From the NCBI GenBank assembly GCA_037349315.1, contig JBAIAC010000042.1:558001-622000 (forward strand): a stretch of DNA of 64,000 bases. The letters run 5' to 3'. Made by a program: the position numbers and the translations under genes. Positions 55,001 through 64,000 of this stretch are shown in pieces. The stretch comes from Chelydra serpentina. Its lineage: Eukaryota > Chordata > Testudines > Chelydridae. The notes under the pieces were generated by a model that worked only from the letters and a program-made list of their open reading frames with translations, was not told where the DNA came from and did not search any database. The first letter of the stretch is position 1. Each line of letters begins with the position of its first letter.

Positions 55001-58000
55001 ATATGTTGTGAGGTTGGGAACACCCACAACCGGCCTTTCAGGTACAACATGGAGAAGCCAGATGCTGCTGATGGCCCATTAAAGGGAATCCATGCTCCCA
55101 AGGACCATCCCAGGAACCCTATACAATGGAGACTTCTCAGAGAGAGCATGCAGACAGTGGAGACTGCTTGACCCACGTCATAGCAAAAGATCTTTCCAGC
55201 AAGCTGGAAGAAACTATAAAAGAGGGGAAGTGACTTCATCACTTGGCTTCACTCCCCTCACAACTCAACACCTGGAAACACGTCTGGAGAAGAAAGACTT
55301 TGAACAGGAGAGGCGGCCCCAGGCTGGAAAGGAGAATCCCAGCTTGTGTATTCAGGAACTATACCATCTACCAGGGTGAAACACTGCTTGATACAAATCC
55401 TGTCTAGTTTATAGAGCTCAGATTGCGATTTTACTTTTATTTCTTAGGTAACCAATTTGAGCTCTGTGCTTCCTACTTAAAATCACTTCAAATCCATCTT
55501 TCTGTCATTAATAAATCTGTTTTATATTTTCCCTAAAACAGTGTGTTTTGGTTGAAGTGTGTGGGAATCTGCTCAGGAACAAGAGGTGGTGCATGTCCTC
55601 TCCACACAGAGGGAGGGGTGGTCTGGATAATGAACGTACACTGGTCAGGCTTCTGAGCATGGCAATATGGTACAGCCCTGGGGTCCTAGGCTGGGGAGCT
55701 GGGGAGAATTGGCTGGAGCCTCTCTATCGTTGGTTCATGAGTGGCTGAAAGAAGCATTCATGTAACTCAGCTGGGTGTGTCCCGTGGACGTCTGTGTAAG
55801 TGCAGTACCTGGAGAGTACTGCATCACAGTACTCTCCAACTGTCCCAACATCACAGTGATGAGAGGGAGCCCAGGTTAGTAAGACAGAGGGCTCAGCGGT
55901 ACCCCAGTTCCAGGTTGCACCTTAGGGAACCCATCACACCTGTGTCCCCTGGAACACCAGGGAGGTTGGAGATCCCTCGACATTCGAGGACGATTGTCTC
56001 CCAATAAAATAATAGCCAGTTATTGCTGATGGATCTGCAGGTGGCTAATGAGGTGGATCCAGGATCCACAGATCTTATCCCAGTTGGAGCAGACATTTTC
56101 CAAGGTGTAACCCCCAAGGAGAGTGGGACTGTCTGCTGGCAGCTCGGGGAGGGACGCTCTGTCCCTGGTAGGGAGGGGGAGCCAAGGCAGACTCAGAGTC
56201 TGCCCAGCAACCAATAGGGAGTGAGAGGCCCTCCCATGGAGTTGAGAAGAGGGGAGAGGCCATTTTGTAGTGAGGGTCTGGAGCCAGCCAGGGCAAGGGC
56301 AGGACTGACTGTGTGGGGAGCAGGGTTCCTCCTGAGAACTGGCCTCTAGGGACCTGACAGCAGATCCCTTAGCTGGGTTTTTCCTTCCCCACAGATTCCC
56401 AGTTTGTAGAGTTTGCTGGGAAACTTCCCCAGCCAGGCTGAGTTCACCCTCCAGCTCCCGAGGTGAGACCACTCACCACATGGTCAGCTCTGCTCTGGCT
56501 GCTAGTCCAGGGACACTGCCTGCTGAGTGTGTGTCTGGAGGCTGGGCTGGGAGGCTACAGTGTGGATGTCAGTGTAGTTGTGTAACCTACACCTTGAGCC
56601 CTGCACCCCTTTGTGGTGAGAGGAAATCCTGGGACTGACACAGCCTGATTCCTGCCTGACGAGGATCCCTGCCAGCAGAGATCAGCTCCTCTGCAGTGAC
56701 TGAGGAGTCCAGAGTCAGCTTTGAACCTGAGGATCATTCATGGAGTTTGTGAGTGCACCATCTTTTAGTTAGTCAGGGAAATTGTTTTGGGGACCCCTTA
56801 CTCCCTGAACCTTGTCCTCAAGCCAGGGAGTAAGGGTTTGAGGATTTTATAACCTGCTGCATATTACACCTGTGGAGGGATTTACCACCTTCTCCCACTT
56901 GTGAGTCCTTTGGGCTGTACTGAACCCAGTCAGCCTCCCTGCTAAACCACTGCAGAGAAGAATTTTGTGGTTATAGGTCATCAAGGGCCCCAGCAAAGTA
57001 CGCGTACCAATGGGACACTAATTGTTACGTTTGCTACATCAAGTCGTGGGTATTTTCAGTGTGGGCACCGGTGACCCTAAAAATAGTGTTTTACCCTGTT
57101 AGGTTGTATTTTTCTCCTGTTTAATATAATTATTGTGTTTGAATATATTTTTATGTGTTTGTGTTATTTCTTGGAAGTCTCCAACTATCTGGCAAGTAGG
57201 TGGGGATTATTCTGTAGTTAGAATTTTCCGCCCAAGCTGCCCTCATGACCCCGCCAGGAAGGAGCGAGGTGGGTGGAGGCACCGCCAAATAATTTCATAG
57301 GGAAAAAAAGAAAGAAGATACACCCTGCTGAGTGGGTGGTGGGATCCAAAAGAACCCAGACCTGTCCATCAAAACCTGTAAGTGGATTGGCACTAAAGGA
57401 GGTAACCAGGTGGAGAGGGGGCACTACAAAGGGAAGGGGCAGATCTGGATTGTTGAGTCAGGCTGCGGAGTGTTCTTTCCTCCTTTCCCCTTTCTCCATT
57501 TCCTGTTGTCTCTGTTGGATCTCCAAATACTGGCATCTTTGCCACAACGTCCTTTTCCATTTTGGTCGATGGAGGGCTTCCCAGGAGTTTATGTCAATAT
57601 TGCACTTCTCCATGTTGGCTTGAAGTGTTGCTGAAGTGCTATTTTTTGTCCACCCCTCGACCCTTGGCCGTGGCTCAGTTGTGAGAACGTGACCTGCTTC
57701 GGGAGTCAATTTTCTGGCATTCGAAGAACATGAGCAGCCCAACGGAGTTGGTGGCGGACGATCGTAGCTTCAGTGCTGGAGGTTTTGGCTTGGGACAGAT
57801 CACAGTCTTTGGTGCATCAGTCATCCCACTTGATTCGGAAGATTTTGCGGCGACACCGCTGGTGGTATCGTTCCAGAACCTTGTGAAACGTGTCTAGATG
57901 GTCCCAGCGGGCAACTCCATGTCCCATGCTACACAGGAGGGCAAGACCCAACCCCCAAGGCTCCTGCCAATCTGACCTGGGGGAAAATTCCTTCTTGATC

Positions 58001-61000
58001 CCAGATCTGATAATCGGTTACACCCGGAGCACGTGAGAAAGACACACCAGCCAGGTATCTTAGACATCTAAAGCAAGTCTGGTGTGTAGTGTTGTCAATT
58101 TTGGTTGTTCGTATTCCTGGAGATTTTATCACATGGCATAATCTTTAATTAAAGATTGGATCTTTAATTCATGGAGACTCCTGAATGATTGGCAACCCTA
58201 CATGAGCCACAAGCATTCTTAAGTAGATGCTTTCCCTTCTGGCCTGCAGCACCCCCTACTGGCTCCTTACTATATTGCAAGTGGAGGGAGAGGAGCTACA
58301 TTACCGCCTCTCTGCAAAGCTTGACTGACTTTGCCCAAGACTATGGGAGCAAGTGGAAAAAGATGAGCTTCTGAAATATTTTTCTGCTGTCAGGCTGAAA
58401 AGAATGGGTGCCCCTGTTCTAACCTGTCAAGTCTCATAGTGTAGTTTATACCTGGGGTCTCTAGAGGCTGGATCGTATAAGAGATTTATGAGCCTTTTAC
58501 TACTTCCAACGGTAGAGGATATACCCCTTTAGGTCAAGCTGCGGCAACTCATGCCTTTAGATCCAGAGGTCCCAGGTTCAAACCCCACTCCTAGAATGAA
58601 GCTAGAAATTAGTATGTTTGCTATCTATGGCTGGTTTCACAGCAGTTAGCGTGATGCCACCTGGAGCTGGCACGCTGAGCGTTCAGGGGGCAAAGGCTTC
58701 AGACAGAAAGGCAAGTATGAGACACATACCCAGCCAGGAGCCAGTTGCACCTGCTCTGGGTGATGGCTGCAGATGTAGCCAGAGGAATTAAATAGCCTGA
58801 TATTGCATGTAGTACCCCAGTCCCTAAGCATGGCCATGCTAACGCGGGGCACCTCTAGTGGCTAGCCAAGGTACAGCCATGAGTCTGCTGCAGCTTCTGA
58901 ACTAAGGGAGCTGGGTTTTTTCGCTCAGGTAAGAGAGGCATGGGCTGAAATCCTAAGGTTGAGCCCCACTGCCAGCAACCCATCCGGGGTGCTGTGTTAA
59001 ACAGCGAGAGGCATTGCTTAGCTAATCCGCTTCGCTGCCGCTCCAGTGAGAGCACTAATCGCCTTTTCTCTTTCAGATCATGCACACGACACCATCTGGA
59101 ACATTCTCTCATCCAGTACAGCCACAACAGCAGCCATACTTTTGCTGGGCACCACCACCCTGTCTCTGGGAGTATCTCTGGCAGGTGAGTTCAGCTCTCC
59201 ATGCCTCGGTCTCTGTGTTTCCCATTTCCCCCTAGAGCTGTGGCGGTCACAATCCCAGACCTAGAGCTCCTTCCCCCTGCAGTGCTTGGGATGGGGGGAG
59301 GGGGCTCCAGGGCCAAATGGCCCCCGGTTGAGCAGCTCATCAGCCACCCCATAATGCTGTAGCAAGCGCGGTGCCCCTTGAAGGCAGGTTCTCTGTGCGC
59401 CTCCATGACCCACGAGCAGCAGAATTGGCTGACTCAAGAGGGCGGAATGAGGCAGAGAAATCCCATCAGCCCTCGAGGATGGCGGGAACTGGGGACGAGG
59501 GAGCAGGGCTGCTGAGGGTCAGGATTGGGGAGGGCGGCACGGGGTTTCACACAGTCCATGCGCTCTCTCTTCCTTGTAGCCCAGTAAGGTGTCCTTGCAG
59601 GCTTTAGCGTGAATGCTGTCATTCCCCCATCTTGCAAATGACCCCAAGTGCTCCTTAGCAGGTTGCTCCCAGATCCATGGAGGAGTAAAGCCATGGAAGA
59701 GCTAAGGATTATTGTAATAAGCCTCCCCCCGATTATCTCATTTTAGCCGAAATTTACACTGCAAGCTCTGTGCAGCAGGGACCATCTGGTCATTACATAT
59801 GTGTACAGCACCCTGCAGCGCAGGGGCCCGATCCATGCTGGAGCCTCTAGGCGCTAATGTAATACCGATAACAAACACGTGCCTATTCCACCGTCTCAAA
59901 CAGCACCCTCTACACCTCCCTAGGTGTCAAATGCCCCAAGGCACATGGCTGTGACCTGTATGGCAGAGGCTGGCCTTAGAGGAAAGGCCCTGGGGTGGAA
60001 GTCAGGAGATCTGGATTCAACTGGTACCTCTGCCACAGGCTGTCTGTGTCACCCTGGGCAAGTCATTTCATCTCCTTGTGCCTTAGTTCCCTATCTGTAA
60101 AATGGGGTGAATGAGCCTTCCTTTCTCCCAGCCTTTCTCAATCTAGATTGTGAGCTCTATAGGGCAGGGACCGTCTCTCGCTGTGTGTCTGTGCAGCGCC
60201 CGGCACAACGGGGCCCTGATCTCAGCTGGGGCAGGGACTGTCTCTCGCTGTGTGTCTGTGCAGCGCCCGGCACAACGGGGCCCTGATCTCAGCTGGGGCA
60301 GGGCCTGTCTCTCCCTGTGTGTCTGTGCAGCGCCCGGCACAACGGGGCCCTGATCTCAGCTGGGGCCTCTAGGGCGCCACTATGATATAAGTAATAAAAA
60401 TAAACTATTGCAGTGCCCCTTTTAATCACCTCCTTAAAGTCAACCTTGGGTGACTAGCCCGCTGCTGGGTCTAATTTCAATAGGGGGCCACCTGGGATCA
60501 TTTTATCTCACCCTCATCCCGCTGTTGTACTTGGGGACGTAAATAGCTCTTTAAATAAGAGGTGGCTTGAGTTACAACCAGTTCCCAGAGCCAGTTGAAA
60601 TGGAGCAACCCGTTCCCACTTGTGGTGTTACGGTGCCACTTTGTGCCTACACGATGTCATTGAGTAAAAGCGTCAGCACTTTTCAAAGCTGTGTTTTATT
60701 GTACAGCGGGCTAGGAGAGTCCGGTCCCCTGCTCAATAAACTCTACAAACTCGGTGCTGTACAGACAAGACCCCTGCCCTTTCCATCCTACAAAGTAGCG
60801 GAGCAGGACAGAACACGAGGAAAATATACAAAGTGACACAACTGAGCCGGGAAGCTTAGCAAATGGCTCGTTCGTCCCGCAGTGTTATTTTAGGGTCTCG
60901 CTCCCCACAGTTGTTCACACAGATAAGTCTCGAGCTACCCAGGCAGGAGAAAACTCAGTGTCCCGTATCCTCAAGGCAGCTCATCCCCCCGACCTATCCC

Positions 61001-62467
61001 TTAGAGATCAACGCCAGCCCCTTAAAGGAACATTTTGGCCAACTGTAATAGCCACAACGGGGGGGGGGGGGAGGGTTTGAACGATTATAGGCATTTTTAT
61101 CCCTAACGCTCACTGCCAGAGCACCCCCTCCTGCCAGGAAGGGGCATTGCAGGGACTCATCTGTTCTAGCCCGGGTTCTGCAACGGTTTGTAGCTTCCGT
61201 GGTCAGCCAGGTCACCTCAGGGCAGTTCCCCTTCCAAGGTCAGCTGAAAAGTGCAAAACAAACCTCCCTCCACCCCCGAAAAGTGTCATGGCCAGGCCCT
61301 CTAAGCCTCCCTCTGGGATTCATCATTCCTGGGCTCTTCTAGCAACTCCACATCATTTGTAATCGCACCCCTTCTGAGTTCCATAAGGTCCATCACCCTC
61401 TGTCACGTCATCAGCGTCTTGTTCCATCTTTCTCAGGGAGGTTTTCCTAGACCGCCCTTTCTGAGGGTGGTGGGGAACCCTGACATACCCTCTCCTCTGG
61501 GTTCCAGCCCAGGGACCCTGTGTTTAAGCAGCTAAAACCCGCTCATGACAAGCCCTTGCTCCTTCTTACCTCCACCTGCCCATCCACAGTCTACCTCCTC
61601 CAGCCTTTTTCCTCTGGAAGTCTGGCTCCGGGCAGAAATCTCTCCAGCAGCCTTTTACAGCACCTGTTGCTACCTAGCCTCTTAGTCCCAGCTGAAGGAG
61701 TAACTGGGCTGTCTGTTAACTCTGCCCCCCCACCCGCCCCCGGCTGTCACAGCATGGGGTCCACACACCCAGCCTTATAAAGGCTGGTATCATTATTCCT
61801 GTTTATAGAAAGGGAAACTGAGACTATTTTGCCACTGATTCATTGAGTGATGTCAAGCAAGCTGGGGATAGAACCCAGGAGCCCATCTGCTCTAACCACT
61901 TAGACCCCACTCCCCTCCCAGAGCTGGGGAGAGAACCCAGGAGTCCTGACTTGTAGTCTCCTCTCCCAGAGCACCCCTGAAATCAGGGGCCTGGATGCCT
62001 GTTTAAAGGCTTTGTTTCTAATTCCCTCTGCCCTCCAAACTATTGTCTGAGCTCTCAGCAAGGCCTGGATTTGAGGGGATTGTTTCTACTTGTTCCCCTT
62101 GGATACAGAAGGTCCACTCCCACGTGGCGCTCTGCCTTGGACAGTCACTGAGGCAGTTCGGAGAGAGCGAAAGGTGCTGACATTCCCGCTGGGTGGTGTT
62201 TCCCTCCCACGCCGCATGGCAATGGAGACCCAGGCCCTGAGACGGAAAGGGAAAGATTTCTCACCTCATGTCGCTTTCTTATTTCCAGTGGTAATGTCTC
62301 GTGTCCCTGAGCCTCTTCTTTCTGAGCCCTGCTGCCCGGACGGCTGGGTCGGGTATCTGGGGAAATGTTACTATTTCTCAGAGCAGGAAGGGAACTGGAT
62401 CTCCAGCCAGAGCCACTGCTCTTCCCTCGGCGCCTCCCTGGCTGCGATCGACACCCCGCAGGATCTG
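48953..62467 (+). CDS. Second CLEC2-type C-type lectin-like gene, 5' part (3' exons off window)
   Basis: Two exons are clear, 59077-59184 (membrane) and 62289-62467 (stalk and first CTLD part), and one is tentative, 48953-49037 (cytoplasmic). Joined, they read GKGRQNEKVEPEKLL and on to DHAHDTIWNILSSS, a helix TAAILLLGTTTLSLGV, then CCPDGWVGYLGKCYYFSE and SSQSHCSSLGASLAAID, ending QDL in phase 0. This is a type II membrane protein of the CLEC2 kind. Over the 47 residues from PCCPDGW to the exon end it matches the gene at 640-3408 at 38 positions (my count). The expected WIGL and WICSK exons were not found before base 64000; in the first copy the next intron is 1.4 kb. The intron from 49037 to 59077 would be 10 kb and is filled with repeats and an antisense LTR. 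Confidence 0.75.
49757..50250 (+). repeat. CR1 LINE 3' remnant
   Basis: ATGTTGGCAAATTGGAAAGG, TCAGTCTGTTTAGCTTAACA and GCCAGACTAGATGGTCAG are CR1 C-terminal and tail sequence with frame breaks. Confidence 0.8.
51010..51262 (-). repeat. GC-rich dispersed element
   Basis: GGGGCGGGGCAGGGGAGGTG-rich body and GAGCACCCACCGGCAGG, then AGTTGGCGCCTATGG end, the inverse of the GCATAGGTGCC start seen at 9310 and 48340. Confidence 0.5.
51925..52124 (+). repeat. Tortoise PolIII/SINE
   Basis: GAGGGATAACTCAGTGGTTT, TAAACCCAGGATTGTGAGTT and CAATCCTCAAGGGGGCC (tRNA-like head), then TCTGTCAGGGGACAG, GACTTGATGACC and ATATCTCCATTTA. Close to the copy at 47974. Confidence 0.87.
52514..53130 (-). mobile_element. 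Candidate solo LTR of an endogenous retrovirus, antisense
   Basis: Read on the minus strand, a 617-bp unit begins TGTTGGGATATGTAAGGG and ends AAGGTTATAACA (TG...CA). An AATAAA (52590-52585) is followed by a short U5-like tail, GAAGCCCGTCTACTCAATC to the end. No gag, pol or env sequence lies beside it. I found no exact target duplication. It is in the putative intron 1 of CLEC2-like gene 2. Confidence 0.55.
53131..54320. other. AT-rich stretch, no gene recognised
   Basis: Contains a (TTTA) microsatellite at 53691-53712 and A/T runs around 54060-54140. No exon or known repeat identified. Confidence 0.4.
54323..54665. mobile_element. hAT-like element (CAGCGGTTCTCAAAC family)
   Basis: Termini CAGCGGTTCTCAAACTTTAG and CCCAGTTTGGGAAATGCTG are roughly inverted. 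The interior is C-rich (CCCTGCCCCCACTCCTCCCC), which explains the 176-codon open frame over it. Flanks match poorly. Confidence 0.6.
54850..55990 (+). mobile_element. Possible LTR-type element with TATA box and poly(A) signal
   Basis: TATAAAAG at 55215-55222 and AATAAA at 55510-55515 are 295 bp apart, an arrangement seen in LTRs. No coding region, primer-binding site or ends could be fixed. A host exon or promoter is not excluded. Confidence 0.3.
57455..57910 (-). repeat. LINE ORF2 C-terminal remnant, antisense
   Basis: Minus-strand frames, broken by stops and shifts, read FHKVLERYHQRCRRKIFRIK, LRWAAHVLRMPE and SQLSHGQGSRGGQK. This matches the C-terminal region of LINE-type reverse transcriptases (FHQRCLRKIL-I-W, LRW-GHV-RM, GKR--GGQ pattern). 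Distinct from CR1. Confidence 0.65.
58520..58605 (+). repeat. tRNA-like SINE fragment
   Basis: GATCCAGAGGTCCCAGGTTC then AAACCCCACTCC, a B-box module like those at 8800-8840 and 19430-19495. Confidence 0.4.
59077..59184 (+). CDS. CLEC2-like gene 2: transmembrane exon
   Basis: The acceptor is CCTTTTCTCTTTCAG ending at 59076 and the donor is GCAG|GTGAGT after 59184. The 108-nt exon is phase 1 on both sides. It encodes HAHDTIWNILSSSTATTAA, then ILLLGTTTLSLGVSLA, one hydrophobic helix. The exit phase matches the CTLD exon at 62289, giving a Val codon at the join. Confidence 0.85.
60162..60366 (+). repeat. Second 67-bp array, three units
   Basis: Same monomer as 31961-34974. First GGGC at 60162 and last at 60363 are 201 bp apart, exactly 3 x 67. 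It too is embedded in one MIR-like element (head TTGTGAGCTCTATAGGGCAG, tail TAGGGCGCCACTATGATATAAG). It lies in intron 2 of CLEC2-like gene 2. Confidence 0.95.
60370..62288. other. CLEC2-like gene 2 intron 2, remainder
   Basis: A G-run at 61060-61071, a degenerate L3/MIR-like piece at 61785-61920 and otherwise no recognised feature up to the exon at 62289. Confidence 0.4.
62289..62467 (+). CDS. CLEC2-like gene 2: stalk plus first CTLD exon
   Basis: The acceptor is TTCTTATTTCCAG ending at 62288 and the donor is CTG|GTAAGA after 62467. The 179-nt exon goes from phase 1 to phase 0. It encodes VMSRVPEPLLSEPCCPDGW, GKCYYFSEQEGNWISSQSHC and ASLAAIDTPQDL. The Asn that makes a sequon in the first copy (LNAS) is Gly here. 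The donor lies in the same place as in the exon at 640-851. Confidence 0.93.
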
Positions 62468-63655
62468 GTAAGAGACCGGGGCAAATAATGTGTTTGGGGT
62501 TTGTTTGGCAGCTGCGATGGGGCTTTGCCCCCAGCACCTGCAACACAAGGGAAAGGACCCAATTAATCATGTTCTGCACCTGGCGGGTAGTAACGACCTG
62601 CCTCTTCAACAGGGGAGGTGAAGCCAAAGCTTGTAAGTAGACTCAGGTTGCTCAGCTGGGGGAAAATTGCAGAGGAGAGAGGTCTCCTGGGCTAGCGTTT
62701 AACAGGCAGGATACAACCAGGGAGAGGGGCGGAAGGGCTGTTAATTTGAAGCCTTGTTTGAATCTTTATCTGGCCTTGTTCATGCTGCCCCTGGAAGGGG
62801 TTTAACCCTTGATGTGACTTGGCTGGGCGGCCGAACCACAGAATATCCTGAGCGGGAGTCGGGAGGAAAGGCAGGAGGAGAAAGGCTACTGTAGGCCAAG
62901 GACAAGGCCGCTGGGGGCATGAGAGCTGAAGTCCCCTGCAATGCCGGATCCTGGCAGGAGGGGGCGCCTTTGATGTGCGGATGTGTGCCATAGAGTCAAA
63001 CTCAAAAGGAATCCTTTCGAAATTGTCATCAAACTGAAAAGCTGGGAGGGCCTGAAATTTGTTTGGGGTCCATTGAAATGTTTTGTGTTGATTTCCAGTA
63101 TTTTCTGAACACTTTTTATAAAAATAAAATGAAGGAAAGTGCAGAGAGGGGCCCTGGTGCTTCTTGTACTGGGAGTTCGGTATGAGAGTTCTGGCCACAG
63201 AACCCAGCCCTGGCTAGGCCCAAGAAGGTGCTACAGTCAACATGCGATTGTAGGGACCTCAGATCCCTCTGGGAGAATCTCTCCTCTCAAGGAATGGCCC
63301 AGCAGAGCTCCAGCCCTGGTCATCTGCTGGAGGAGGAAAGAGAACCTTATTCCTTCCCCAGTTCAGGACTTCCATGCAGATTGGCCATTGTAAAGTGAAT
63401 TGAGCCAAGAAGATGGCTTGATTTACACCTGAACCTCCCCAAGGGGAGGTAGAGAGGCTCTTGGGTAAAGAAAGGCAAGGCTGTGTTTTTTGGTTCATCA
63501 CCCACTTTGAAAAATCAATTATAAAACACCCCTCATTTTGGGTCAGACCACAAAAGAAACATTTTCAGTGAATAAAAAAAGTTGAAAAAAAGTCATTCCG
63601 GGTCAAACGAAATGTTTCCTTCAGCGACTGAGCATTTTAAAACGGTCCTTTATTT

Positions 63656-63797
63656 AAAACAATCTCCTGTTGCGATATTTGGGTTTGAATATTTCTTTTC
63701 ATTTCAAAATCTCTTGATTTATTTTTTTTAAAATACAAGACATTTTGAAATGAAAAGAAATGTTCAGACCCCGAAAATCGCCACAGGAGATTGTTTT
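63656..63797. repeat. 142-bp imperfect inverted repeat
   Basis: The left arm AAAACAATCTCCTGTTGCGA and TTTCTTTTCATTTCAAAATC is mirrored by GATTTTGAAATGAAAAG-like sequence and CGCCACAGGAGATTGTTTT. Arms are about 60 bp around a T-rich loop (63720-63737). In intron 3 of CLEC2-like gene 2. Confidence 0.75.
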
Positions 63798-64000
63798 AAT
63801 AAATTTTTTTTGCAAAATGAACAATTCGGTGAAATTGACGAATTCGTGAAATGTTTCCGAGACACCGAATCTGCATTTTCCAATGGGGGAAAAAAGTTTT
63901 ACACAACTCAACCTCTGGCCTTTTCAGAGCATTCCCTCTTTTCCCTACAAAGCTACACTCTGCACAAAGGTTGCACACAGAGGTCCATGTAGACTGCAGA

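Overview
The window looks like nuclear DNA of a turtle. Genes are split by introns with GT/AG junctions. The repeats include tRNA-headed SINEs with a CR1-type tail (tortoise PolIII/SINE), many CR1 LINE 3' ends, MIR-like SINEs and non-autonomous hAT elements with 8-bp target-site duplications. Turtle is an inference from this repeat mix; no species marker was tested.

Four immune-type genes can be read. (1) The 3' half of a CLEC2-type C-type lectin-like gene, + strand, coding exons at 640-851, 2262-2365 and 3270-3408; its 5' exons lie off the left edge. (2) A complete five-exon NKR-P1/KLRB1-like inhibitory receptor gene, - strand, 18766 down to 8193, 191 codons, with an ITIM, a membrane helix and a CTLD. 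(3) A complete four-exon + strand gene, 25251-30179, 189 codons: signal peptide, one Ig V-like domain lacking both canonical disulfide cysteines, a Pro/Gly/Glu-rich stalk, and a hydrophobic C-terminus with no cytoplasmic tail. I do not recognise this gene; it is the most novel coding item. (4) The 5' part of a second CLEC2-type gene, + strand: membrane exon 59077-59184, first CTLD exon 62289-62467 and a candidate cytoplasmic exon 48953-49037. It runs off the right edge.

A KLRB1-like receptor between two CLEC2-like genes recalls known receptor-ligand linkage: NKR-P1 receptors bind CLEC2 ligands, and the two are linked in the mammalian NK complex and, as B-NK/B-Lec, in the chicken MHC. The CLEC2 gene at the left and KLRB1-like are tail to tail; KLRB1-like and the Ig gene are head to head, about 6.5 kb apart.

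Most of the remaining sequence is repeats. Features that stand out are a 45-copy, 67-bp satellite at 31961-34974 with a 1,070-bp internal duplication, a 3-copy array of the same monomer in the same register at 60162-60366, seven copies of one hAT-like MITE family, several nested hAT insertions, an antisense solo LTR at 52514-53130, and two minisatellites. The long open frames inside the satellite and the GC-rich repeats are not genes.
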